From Polaromonas sp. C04 (lineage in GTDB: Bacteria; Pseudomonadota; Gammaproteobacteria; Burkholderiales; Burkholderiaceae_C), in NCBI RefSeq assembly GCF_002002705.1, contig NZ_MUNS01000032.1:1-64000 (forward strand): DNA of 64,000 nt, read 5' to 3'. How positions within the stretch are numbered: position 1 is the first letter of the stretch; the number at the start of each line of letters is the position of its first letter. The notes beneath the pieces were generated by a model that had not been told where the DNA came from, did no database searches, and saw only the letters and a list, made by a program, of their open reading frames with translations. The position numbers and the translations under genes are program-made. Below are positions 46,120-54,077 of the stretch, one piece after another.

Positions 46120-47166
46120 TCAGGCCAGCGCCTGATCAAAAGAGATCTGGACCTTCATGGACTGGCGCTTGTCGCCGGCAAGTTTAAAGGCCTCGGGCGC
46201 CCGCTCAAAGGCAAGGGTGTCGCTGATCACCGGACGTGCGTCGATCAGGCGCTGGTTCAGAAACGCCACGGCCACGGCAAACTCGGCATGAAAACGGAAG
46301 GTGCCGCGCAGGTCGATCTCCTTGCCCACCAGCACGTTGAGGGGCAGCGAAATATCGCCCCCCAGTCCGATGGTCACGATCACGCCGCGCGGCGCCACCA
46401 CCTCCAGGCCGGTGCGCAGCGCCTTGTCGCTGCCCGAGGCTTCGAACATCACGTCGAACTGCCCTTTGCCCGCTGCGTAGGGCGCCAGTGCGTCGGGATT
46501 CTGCGCGAGGTTGATGGTTTTGTCGGCCCCCATTTTCAAAGCACAGGCCAACGGCAGATCGGCAATGTCGGCGGCCACGATCTCGGCCGCGCCGGCGCGG
46601 CGCAACCCGGCAATCAGCAAGGCGCCGATCGGGCCACAGCCCGTGACCAGCACGCGCTTGCCAAAGACCGAACCGGCCCGGGCAATGGCGTGCAGACCCA
46701 CCGACAAGGGCTCGGCCAGCGCCGCCTCGGACAGTGGCAAATCGTCGGCAATCGCATGGGCCTGGGTGGCGTCGATCACCAGCGTCTCGCGAAACGCACC
46801 CTGCACGTGCGGAAAGCGCATGGCGCTGCCATAAAAGCGCATGTCCACGCAATGGTTGTGCAAGCCCTGCTGGCAAAACCGGCATATGCCACAGGGGCGC
46901 GACGGCGAGATCGCAATGCGCTGGCCCGGCTTGAAGCCGCTGATGCCGCTGCCCACCGCGTCCACGACGCCCGAGACTTCGTGCCCGAGAACCATGGGCT
47001 CCCTGATGCGCACGGCGCCGAAACCACCATGCTGAAAATAGTGCAGGTCGGAGCCGCAAATGCCGCCAAAGGCAACACGAACCTGCAATTGCTGTGGCCC
47101 GGGAATTTCCGCGGCAAAGGCGTCCAGACGCAAATCGAGCGGAGCATGACAGACCAGTGCGCGCAT
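46120..47166 (-). CDS. L-idonate 5-dehydrogenase-like zinc alcohol dehydrogenase
   Basis: 348-residue zinc MDR enzyme. Catalytic zinc: Cys in GGICGSDLHYF and GHE; structural zinc: CGICRFCQQGLHNHC (four Cys). Rossmann motif VTGCGPIGALLIAGL. The sequence style and its pairing with a gluconate 5-dehydrogenase-like SDR (24 bp upstream) match the IdnD/IdnO pair that interconverts L-idonate, 5-ketogluconate and gluconate. Other polyol or sugar-acid substrates are equally possible. Confidence 0.87.
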   Translation of the reverse strand: MRALVCHAPLDLRLDAFAAEIPGPQQLQVRVAFGGICGSDLHYFQHGGFGAVRIREPMVLGHEVSGVVDAVGSGISGFKPGQRIAISPSRPCGICRFCQQGLHNHCVDMRFYGSAMRFPHVQGAFRETLVIDATQAHAIADDLPLSEAALAEPLSVGLHAIARAGSVFGKRVLVTGCGPIGALLIAGLRRAGAAEIVAADIADLPLACALKMGADKTINLAQNPDALAPYAAGKGQFDVMFEASGSDKALRTGLEVVAPRGVIVTIGLGGDISLPLNVLVGKEIDLRGTFRFHAEFAVAVAFLNQRLIDARPVISDTLAFERAPEAFKLAGDKRQSMKVQISFDQALA

Positions 47167-47190
47167 GGGATTCTCCCGGGAGATTGAGGC

Positions 47191-47961
47191 TCAAAGGGTG
47201 GCGGTCACGCCGCCATCCACATAGAGGATATGGCCGTTCACAAAGCTGGCCGCGTCGCTGGCCAAAAACACCGCTGCACCGGCGAGGTCTTCCACATCGC
47301 CCCAGCGCCGACTCGGGGTTCGCCCCAGTAGCCAGGCCGTGAACTGCTCGTCGGCCACCAGCTTTTCGGTCAGCTCGGTCTTGAAATAACCCGGACCCAG
47401 GCCATTGACGTTGATGCCATGCGGCCCCCAGTCGATCGCCATGCCCTTGGTCAGCATCTTGACGGCGCCCTTGCTGGCCGTGTAAGGCGCGATGCCGGGC
47501 CGGCCCAGCTCGCTTTGCACCGAGCAGATGTTGATGATCTTGCCGCGCCCGCGCGCAATCATCTTGCGCGCCACCGCCTGGCCGACAAAAAACATGCTGT
47601 CCACATTGGTGCGCATGAGCTGGTGCCAGTCGGCCTCCGGAAAGTCTTGCAGCGGCCCGCGAATCTGCATGCCGGCGTTGTTGACCAGGATTTCGATGGC
47701 CCCGAGCGTGCCCTCGATGTCGTCCACCGCGGCCTGCACGGACGCCGCCTGCGTGACGTCAAAGACGCGGGTGTGGACCGGCAGCCCTTCAGCGCGCAGT
47801 GCCGCAGCCGCCTGCTCCAGCTTGCCGGCATTGCGGCCATTCAACACCACGCTGGCGCCCGCCTGGCCCAGGCCGCGCGCCAGCGCCAAGCCGATTCCGC
47901 CGGAGGAGCCGGTGACGAGGGCGATGCGCCCGTCCAGGCGAAAGGAGGTGGCTGTGATCAT
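47191..47961 (-). CDS. Gluconate 5-dehydrogenase-like SDR
   Basis: 256-residue classical SDR: TGSSGGIGLALARGLGQAGA, NNAGMQIRGPLQDF, catalytic Ser in NICSVQSELG and YTASKGAVKMLTKGMAIDWG. This context is typical of gluconate 5-dehydrogenases (IdnO/Gno). Its start overlaps the ABC ATPase stop by ATGA, so it belongs in the same operon. Probably reversibly oxidises the imported sugar acid. Confidence 0.88.
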   Translation of the reverse strand: MITATSFRLDGRIALVTGSSGGIGLALARGLGQAGASVVLNGRNAGKLEQAAAALRAEGLPVHTRVFDVTQAASVQAAVDDIEGTLGAIEILVNNAGMQIRGPLQDFPEADWHQLMRTNVDSMFFVGQAVARKMIARGRGKIINICSVQSELGRPGIAPYTASKGAVKMLTKGMAIDWGPHGINVNGLGPGYFKTELTEKLVADEQFTAWLLGRTPSRRWGDVEDLAGAAVFLASDAASFVNGHILYVDGGVTATL

Positions 47962-49028
47962 GCCAGCCGCGCGCCGCTGGCCTCATCGAAGAGATGGGCT
48001 TTGGCGGCGTCAATTTCCAGATGGATGATGTCGTCAGGCCGGGCGGTGGTGCGACCGTGCATGACCACGATCACACGGATGCTCCCTACCTCCAGCAGCA
48101 ATTCCGTTTCGGCGCCTGTCGGCTCGACCACGATGACCCTGGCTGGAATGCCCTGCCCCGAAGTGGAGACGGCCAGGTCGCCCGGCCGCACTCCGTAGTG
48201 GATCGCCTGGCCATCCTGGCCCGCAGCCACCGGGCCCACCGGCCATTGCTGACTCTGCGCTTCCACCCAGCACCGGCCTTCGGATTGACGCAGCGTGCCT
48301 TGCAGGATATTCATCGCGGGGGAGCCGATGAACTGGGCCACAAACAGGTTGCCAGGGCGGTCGAACAATTCGAGCGGCGTGCCGATCTGCTCGACGATGC
48401 CGTCGTGCATCACCACGATCCGGTCCGCCAGGGTCATGGCTTCGATCTGGTCGTGCGTCACGTACACCGTCGTCGTCTTGAGCCGCTGGTGCAGCGATTT
48501 GATCTCGGCGCGCATGGACACGCGCAGCTTGGCATCGAGATTGGACAGCGGCTCGTCAAACAGGAACACCTTGGGGTCCCGCACGATCGCGCGCCCCATC
48601 GCGACGCGCTGGCGCTGGCCCCCCGACAGCTCCCGCGGGAAACGATCCAGCAGGGGGTCGAGGTTCAGGATGCGCGCCGCATTGCCGACCCGCTGCTCGG
48701 TCAGCGCCGCCTCGGCCCGGCGCAGCTTGAGGCTGAAGGCCATGTTGTCGCGCACGGTCATGTGCGGGTACAGCGCATAGCTCTGGAACACCATGGCAAT
48801 GTCGCGGTCCTTGGACTCGACGTCATTCACCACCCGGTCATCCACGGCGATCTCGCCGCCACTGATGTCTTCCAGACCCGCCAGCATACGCAGCAAGGTG
48901 GACTTGCCGCAGCCCGAAGGCCCGACCAGCACCACGAACTCGCCGTCGGCAATGTCAAAGCTGATGCCGTGAATGATCTTGGTCTTGTCGAAGTTTTTTT
49001 CGACACTGCGAAACGATACGGATGCCAT
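47958..49028 (-). CDS. CUT1-type ABC transporter ATP-binding protein (UgpC/MalK-like)
   Basis: 356-residue ATPase. Walker A VGPSGCGKSTLLRML, Q-loop QSYALYPHMTV, signature LSGGQRQRVAMGRAI, Walker B VFLFDEPLSNLDAKLR, H-loop VTHDQIEAM, then an OB-type regulatory C-domain. Energises the carbohydrate importer encoded upstream. MASVSFRSVEKNF fixes the start at 49028. Confidence 0.95.
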   Translation of the reverse strand: MASVSFRSVEKNFDKTKIIHGISFDIADGEFVVLVGPSGCGKSTLLRMLAGLEDISGGEIAVDDRVVNDVESKDRDIAMVFQSYALYPHMTVRDNMAFSLKLRRAEAALTEQRVGNAARILNLDPLLDRFPRELSGGQRQRVAMGRAIVRDPKVFLFDEPLSNLDAKLRVSMRAEIKSLHQRLKTTTVYVTHDQIEAMTLADRIVVMHDGIVEQIGTPLELFDRPGNLFVAQFIGSPAMNILQGTLRQSEGRCWVEAQSQQWPVGPVAAGQDGQAIHYGVRPGDLAVSTSGQGIPARVIVVEPTGAETELLLEVGSIRVIVVMHGRTTARPDDIIHLEIDAAKAHLFDEASGARLA

Positions 49029-49045
49029 GGGGCGGCCCTTTGTGT

Positions 49046-49897
49046 TCAGCTCTTCACGGCGCCGGCCGTCAGGCCCGACACCATGTAGCGCTTGAAGGTG
49101 TAGTAAATCGCCGCCGGCGGCAGTGCGTAGATCAGCCCCGTGGCCATGAGCAGCTCCCAGGGCGAGTCGTCGGCCGACAGAAAACTGCCCAGCGCCACCG
49201 CCAGCGTGATGGTGCGATCGTTGGACAGCAGCAAAAACGCAAACAGGTACTCGTTCCACGCCAGCAGCAGCGCATAGGTGCCGACCGCCACCAGCGACGG
49301 CACCATCAGCGGCAGGTACACGAGCCGGAACAGTTGCAGCGCCGACGCGCCGTCCATTTTGGCGGCCTCGTCCAGCTCAAAAGGCAACTTGTCAGAAGCC
49401 TGTTTGAGCACCCAGATGCAATACGGCGCCGCAATCGTCACCATGGCCAGAATCAGCGACCACTGGCTGTTCAGCAAACCATAGTTGCCCATGGTTTTGT
49501 ACATGGGAACCGCCAGGAAGGCGGCCGGGATGAAGTACGTGAACAGCGCCAGATTCATCACCGTTCGCCCGCCGCGCACCTTCAGGCGGCTGATGGCAAA
49601 GGCCGCCGCGGTCGACACAACCAGGGTCAGCAGGCCCACCGTGACCGCAATGAACAATGAGTTCCAGAACTGCAGCCAGAAGTGATTCAGGTAGAAATGC
49701 TGCTCCGTCAGCACGACCTCGAAGTTGTGCAGGGTCGGATGCGTGGGCCACAGATGCCCCGAGGTCGCCGTGTCGCGCGGGGAAATGGCGAACAGGACCA
49801 TGTGGTAGACCGGAATGATGGTCCACAGGAATAGCGGAACGCCAATCAGCAGCAGCTTGGCCTCGGTCGCCACCGCCTTGAAGGTCAGGCGCTTCAT
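49046..49897 (-). CDS. ABC sugar permease, MalG/UgpE-like
   Basis: 283-residue membrane protein with six helices and the EAA loop DEAAKMDGASALQLFRLVYL near residue 175 that contacts the ATPase. N-terminus WTIIPVYHMVLFAISPRD and the Pro-rich last helix are typical of MalG-class CUT1 permeases. Start overlaps the preceding permease stop by 4 bp. Confidence 0.95.
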   Translation of the reverse strand: MKRLTFKAVATEAKLLLIGVPLFLWTIIPVYHMVLFAISPRDTATSGHLWPTHPTLHNFEVVLTEQHFYLNHFWLQFWNSLFIAVTVGLLTLVVSTAAAFAISRLKVRGGRTVMNLALFTYFIPAAFLAVPMYKTMGNYGLLNSQWSLILAMVTIAAPYCIWVLKQASDKLPFELDEAAKMDGASALQLFRLVYLPLMVPSLVAVGTYALLLAWNEYLFAFLLLSNDRTITLAVALGSFLSADDSPWELLMATGLIYALPPAAIYYTFKRYMVSGLTAGAVKS

Positions 49898-50766
49898 TTG
49901 GACAACCGTTTCATCATGAAGTAGATCAGCGGCAGCACCAGCGGCATGGCGACGACGATGGATGCCATCGACAGATCCACCTGGTCCAGCCGCAGGTAAC
50001 GGATGCCCAGCGTGGCCAGCACCTGCGTCAGATCAGCCGGACCACCGCCCGTGAGCAGGTACACGCTGTTGAAGTCGCCCAGGGTCCAGATCATCGACAA
50101 AATGGTGGAGGTCAGGTACAGCGTTCTCATGGAGGGCCAGGTGATGAACCTGAACTTCTGCCAGTTCGAGGCGCCATCCACCGAGGCGGCTTCATACTGC
50201 TCGGCCGGAATTGCCAATCGTCCCGCAATCAGGATAAGGGTCCAGAACGGCAGCGACTTCCAGATGTGCATCAGGATGGCGAATGTCAGCGCGAGGGTCG
50301 GGTCGTTCAGCCAGTTCGGGCCATCGGCACCGGTCAGGCGAAAGATCAGCGAGTTGATCAGGCCCCATTCGGGGTTGAGCATGAAACGCACCGACAGGAT
50401 GGTGGGGATCGAGGGCATCGCCCAGGGCAGGATGAACAGCACCGAGAGCCACTTGATCCAGCTCCGGGTCTGCACAAAAAAGCCCGACAAACCCAGTGCG
50501 ATCAGCATCTTGATGTTGATGCCGACGATCAAAAATACCAGGGTGTTGATCACCGAGCGGAGAAAAATGGGGTCTTCAAACAGCTTGACATAGCTGTGGG
50601 GATGGCGCGCCAGCCACAAGCCGTAGCCTACGGGGTAAATCACGAAGGCCAGAAAAATCAGCAGATAGGGAATGACCAGTACCAGCCCCCAAAATTGCCA
50701 TGAAGACATTCTCCGGGCCGCTGCAGGGGCGGGTGGCCGGCTCTGATCGAGAGTGAGTGTGTTCAT
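49894..50766 (-). CDS. ABC sugar permease, MalF/UgpA-like
   Basis: 290-residue membrane protein with six helices; EAA loop EQYEAASVDGASNWQKFRFI near residue 190. An extracytoplasmic leader SWQFWGLVLVIPYLLIFLAF precedes the core. Partner of the MalG-like permease. Separated from the binding-protein gene by 83 bp that carry a strong hairpin. Confidence 0.95.
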   Translation of the reverse strand: MNTLTLDQSRPPAPAAARRMSSWQFWGLVLVIPYLLIFLAFVIYPVGYGLWLARHPHSYVKLFEDPIFLRSVINTLVFLIVGINIKMLIALGLSGFFVQTRSWIKWLSVLFILPWAMPSIPTILSVRFMLNPEWGLINSLIFRLTGADGPNWLNDPTLALTFAILMHIWKSLPFWTLILIAGRLAIPAEQYEAASVDGASNWQKFRFITWPSMRTLYLTSTILSMIWTLGDFNSVYLLTGGGPADLTQVLATLGIRYLRLDQVDLSMASIVVAMPLVLPLIYFMMKRLSK

Positions 50767-50788
50767 CGTGTTCGGGTGTTGGTCAGGT

Positions 50789-50822
50789 GTGTCGGCCGCC
50801 CCGAGGCCGGGGTGGCCGACAC
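50789..50822. promoter_or_regulatory. Intercistronic stem-loop between binding protein and permease genes
   Basis: GTGTCGGCC and GGCCGACAC pair exactly and CCCC/GGGG extends the stem inside, with one opposed mismatch, around a 5-base loop. No U-tract follows on the minus strand, so it is more likely an mRNA-stabilising or partial-termination element that raises the binding protein above the permeases, as in the malE-malF gap. Confidence 0.75.
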
Positions 50823-50849
50823 GACTTCATCGCAGCTTGAACCTGTCGC

Positions 50850-52223
50850 CTAGCTGGCAATGGCCTTGATGCGTGCGATCATTTCGTCGACGGCCTGGTC
50901 CACCGGGATCTTCTCGCTGACGACACGGTTCATGGCCTTGGCCCAGACGTTTTCGTTATTCACAATCGTGAACTTGTAGTTCTTGGTGAACTCGAAGGTC
51001 ACCGTTCCGGCCATGTACTGGTTGTACACCGACAGGCGGTGCCGGTCAGCCTTCCAGAACGGGCTTTGCTGCGCCACCTTGGTGACCGGGAACCAGCGGC
51101 CCAGCGAGCCTTCCACGTAAGGCGTCAGGTTTTCTTCCTGCAGCAGGAAGCTGACAAACTCCTTGGCACGGGCCTTGTTCTTGGAGTCCTTGAAAATCAC
51201 GCCCGTCTTCACCGCCGAGCGGTACTGCATCTTGCTGCCGTCCGGTTTGTTCGGGAAGCCGGCCGTGCGGATCAGTTCGTAGTAGTTTTTCTTGGCGATG
51301 GCACGCTGCTCGGGCTTGAGCGCTTCGTTGTTCATGTCGTCCAGCCATTTCGCCGCGATCGAAATCGTCGCGTTGTGCGTCATCACGGTGGTCTTGTTAT
51401 GGAAGGCGACGTTGTTGTCCGGGTCCTTCCAGCTGGTGGACGACGGCGGGGTGCAGCCTTCGACGTAAGGCCGGGTGTAGTCGGTCATGGCGCCGATCAG
51501 GCCCGTGCGCACCTTCGGATCGTCGAGCAGCAGTTTGCCGTTGTCATCGACCAGCTTGACGTTGTAGGCGTCCATGAATGTCAGGAACGAATAGAACGAG
51601 TCGGTGCCGTCGACGCCCATGGGCATGCCGATGCCGTAGGTCCGCGAGCCGGTTTTCTTGCGATAGGCGGGCTGCACCTTGTTGCACCAGAACGACCAAT
51701 AGCCTTTCCAGTCCGTCGGGATGTCGGTTTCCTTGTAGCCGGCCTCATTGAGCATGTCGATCCAGTACTCGATGTGCATGGTCTGCTGCTTGAGCGGGAA
51801 GGCGTAGTAGGCCTTCTTCTTGGTGACGTTGTTGTAGAGATAGGTGGTCTCGACCGTGTTGGGTGCAAACCGGTCCTTGATCGGCGTGATCACGTCGCTG
51901 ATGTCTTCGAGCTTGCCGTCATAAGCCCATTTGCCGGTGACCTGAAAATCGTAGACATCCGAATAGGCCACGTCGGGCGGGCTGCCGGAGTCCAGGGCCG
52001 ACACCGTCTTGGGGATGGTGTCCTGTACGGCGTACTGCGAGAGTTCGACCTTGACCTTGGTCTTGTCCTCGAACTTCTTGATCGCGGCAAACAGTGCGTC
52101 GTCCTCGGATTTGTAAAACCCCTTGACCCACCAGACGGTGAGCGTTTCCTGGGCGCTCGCATACCCGGACGCCATGAGCGCCGTGGTCATGAGCGCCGCC
52201 GTGGCAACTAGCTTGAACTTCAT
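50850..52223 (-). CDS. ABC sugar/sugar-acid substrate-binding protein
   Basis: 457-residue periplasmic binding protein (family 1 / MalE-UgpB type). Signal peptide MKFKLVATAALMTTALMASG with cleavage after ASAQ. Mature start ETLTVWWVKGFYKSEDDALF, then a two-lobed fold with many aromatic residues (WKGYWSFWCNK, WKDPDNNVAF) to stack on the sugar. Ligand unknown; the gene set suggests an aldonic acid or the parent sugar. TCTCC-rich upstream (AGGAGA on the coding strand). Confidence 0.93.
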   Translation of the reverse strand: MKFKLVATAALMTTALMASGYASAQETLTVWWVKGFYKSEDDALFAAIKKFEDKTKVKVELSQYAVQDTIPKTVSALDSGSPPDVAYSDVYDFQVTGKWAYDGKLEDISDVITPIKDRFAPNTVETTYLYNNVTKKKAYYAFPLKQQTMHIEYWIDMLNEAGYKETDIPTDWKGYWSFWCNKVQPAYRKKTGSRTYGIGMPMGVDGTDSFYSFLTFMDAYNVKLVDDNGKLLLDDPKVRTGLIGAMTDYTRPYVEGCTPPSSTSWKDPDNNVAFHNKTTVMTHNATISIAAKWLDDMNNEALKPEQRAIAKKNYYELIRTAGFPNKPDGSKMQYRSAVKTGVIFKDSKNKARAKEFVSFLLQEENLTPYVEGSLGRWFPVTKVAQQSPFWKADRHRLSVYNQYMAGTVTFEFTKNYKFTIVNNENVWAKAMNRVVSEKIPVDQAVDEMIARIKAIAS

Positions 52224-52263
52224 CAGAGTCTCCTTTGTGGTTGTTGAGGGAAAACTTGTTTTG

Positions 52264-53025
52264 TCATGCGGGTGCCGCCGCCTTGAGCTGCAGCGCGGGC
52301 CGGCCCAGGCGCGGCAACCGGCGGCGCGAGGCCAGTACCTGTTCGATATCCTGGTGCGCGCCGTCGATGAGCACCAGGATCGCCTGCTCGGCGCCGGACA
52401 CGTTTCGGGCAATCACGGCATCGAGCACGGCGCGGTGCAGCGGCAGGGACCGGCGCGGGCCGTTCTTCTTGCTGGTGGAGATCTCGAAGCTGGTGCGCAG
52501 CAAGGCGCCCAATGCCTTGCTCATCTGCACCAGCAGGCGGTTGTGCGAGGCGCGCAGCAAGCCCTGGTGAAAACGCAGATCGAAGGTCACATAGTCTCCG
52601 CCCTGCAGCACAGCCCGCTTCATGCCGGCATAGGCGTTTTCGATACCCGAAATATCTTCGTCCGTGGCACGCTCTGCGGCCAGCCGCACGGCAGCGGGCT
52701 CGACGACACGACGCAGGTCCTGCAGGTCGCGAATGAATTCACGGCTCAGCCCCACCCTGGACTGCCAGGCGATCACATCCGAATCGAACCAGTTCCAGTC
52801 GTCAGACGGCAGTACGCGGGTCCCCACCTTCGGGCCGGTGTGAATCAGTCCCTTGGCCACCAGCGATTTGACGGACTCGCGCACCACCGTGCGACTGACC
52901 CCAAGCTCCTCGCACAGCAGGGGCTCGGGCGGGATCGAACTGCCCACCGCATAACGACCGGCCACGATGGCCTCGCCGAGGAAATCGACGGTGTTGCCAT
53001 GCACGTTCTTCATCATGGCCATCAT
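52264..53025 (-). CDS. GntR family (FadR/FCD subgroup) regulator of the sugar-acid locus
   Basis: 253-residue regulator. Winged helix at residues ~10-75 (LCEELGVSRTVVRESVKSLV, KGLIHTGPKVGTRVL) and FCD ligand domain with metal-binding Asp/His (DLRFHQGLLRASHN). DgoR-like: such proteins repress sugar-acid operons and release DNA when bound to the substrate. Its start overlaps the 2-hydroxyacid dehydrogenase stop by 4 bp. The palindrome at 54006 is its likely target. Confidence 0.93.
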   Translation of the reverse strand: MMAMMKNVHGNTVDFLGEAIVAGRYAVGSSIPPEPLLCEELGVSRTVVRESVKSLVAKGLIHTGPKVGTRVLPSDDWNWFDSDVIAWQSRVGLSREFIRDLQDLRRVVEPAAVRLAAERATDEDISGIENAYAGMKRAVLQGGDYVTFDLRFHQGLLRASHNRLLVQMSKALGALLRTSFEISTSKKNGPRRSLPLHRAVLDAVIARNVSGAEQAILVLIDGAHQDIEQVLASRRRLPRLGRPALQLKAAAPA

Positions 53026-53969
53026 TGCGGCACCGGTGTGAGCACGGGCTGCCCCGCAAAATGGGCCTGCAAATTGCCGAAAGCCAGATCGGCCATGGCG
53101 CGGCGGGTCTGCCAGGTCGCACTGGCCACGTGCGGCGTCAGCACCACGTCGTCGCGCGCGGCCAGCGCGGGCGGCACATTCGGCTCGTCTTCAAACACAT
53201 CGAGCGCCGCCCCGGCGATCTGCCCCTGCTCCAGGGCGTGGATCAACGCGGCCTGATCGACCACCGAGCCGCGCGCGACATTGATGAGGTAACCCTTGGG
53301 ACCGAGTGCCGTCAGCACTTGCGCATTGATGAGCCCGCGCGTCGCATCTCCGCCCGGTGTGATGACCATCAGGAAATCGACCTCGGCCGCCAGCGCCTGC
53401 GGTGTCGGGCAATAGCGGTAGGCCGTTGCCGGTTTTTCATGGCGCGCCGTGTAGGCGATGCTCATGCCAAAGCCCTCGGCGCGGCGCGCAATGGCCTGGC
53501 CAATACGCCCCAGACCGACGATGCCGAGCCGCGCACCGCTGACCTTGCGGCCCAAGGGCGCCGGGCCGCCCGGCCATTGACCGGCCCGCACGAACCGGTC
53601 CGCTTGCGGGACGCGCCGCGCCACGGCAAGCAACAGCGCCAGGCCCATGTCGGCCACGTCGTCCGTCAGCACGTCGGGGGTATGCGTGACGGGCACGCCA
53701 CGCTCGCGCGCCGCCGCCACGTCCACACCGTCGTAGCCCACGCCAAACACGGAGATGACCTCGAGCGCCGGCAACTGGTCCATCAGGCCCCGCGGCACTT
53801 TGGATTCGCCACTGGCGGCAATGGCACGGATGCGCGGCGCGGCCGCCGCAAAGGCGGCCGGATCGGTCTGATGCAGACGGTCATGCACCACATAGGCGGC
53901 GCGCAAGGCTTCCATATAGGGTGGCCATAATTTCGCAGCGACCAGGATTTCGGGTTTCGACAAGGGCAC
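53022..53969 (-). CDS. D-isomer-specific 2-hydroxyacid dehydrogenase (glyoxylate/2-ketogluconate reductase-like)
   Basis: 315-residue NAD(P)H enzyme. Nucleotide motif LGIVGLGRIGQAIARRA near residue 150, arginine in NVARGSVVD, acid in EDEPNVP and catalytic His in TPHVASAT. Probably reduces a 2-keto sugar acid or hydroxypyruvate linked to the pathway. First gene of the nine-gene minus operon, sharing the divergent promoter with the dehydratase. Confidence 0.92.
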   Translation of the reverse strand: MPLSKPEILVAAKLWPPYMEALRAAYVVHDRLHQTDPAAFAAAAPRIRAIAASGESKVPRGLMDQLPALEVISVFGVGYDGVDVAAARERGVPVTHTPDVLTDDVADMGLALLLAVARRVPQADRFVRAGQWPGGPAPLGRKVSGARLGIVGLGRIGQAIARRAEGFGMSIAYTARHEKPATAYRYCPTPQALAAEVDFLMVITPGGDATRGLINAQVLTALGPKGYLINVARGSVVDQAALIHALEQGQIAGAALDVFEDEPNVPPALAARDDVVLTPHVASATWQTRRAMADLAFGNLQAHFAGQPVLTPVPQ

Positions 53970-54005
53970 ACTCCAATTGGCGCTTTACAGAACGCGGTAG
54001 ATTGC

Positions 54006-54022
54006 TTATGGTATTACCATAA
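54006..54022. promoter_or_regulatory. Candidate GntR operator in the divergent promoter
   Basis: TTATGGTATTACCATAA is a perfect 8-1-8 palindrome. It lies 37 bp from one divergent start codon (53969) and 56 bp from the other (54078). TGGTAnTACCA cores are the usual form for FadR-subfamily GntR regulators. Single copy; occupancy would be expected to control both operons. Confidence 0.8.
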
Positions 54023-54077
54023 TACGATGACGCCCTCAGGGTATTCCCCGAAATTCAACACTTCCAGCACCCACACC

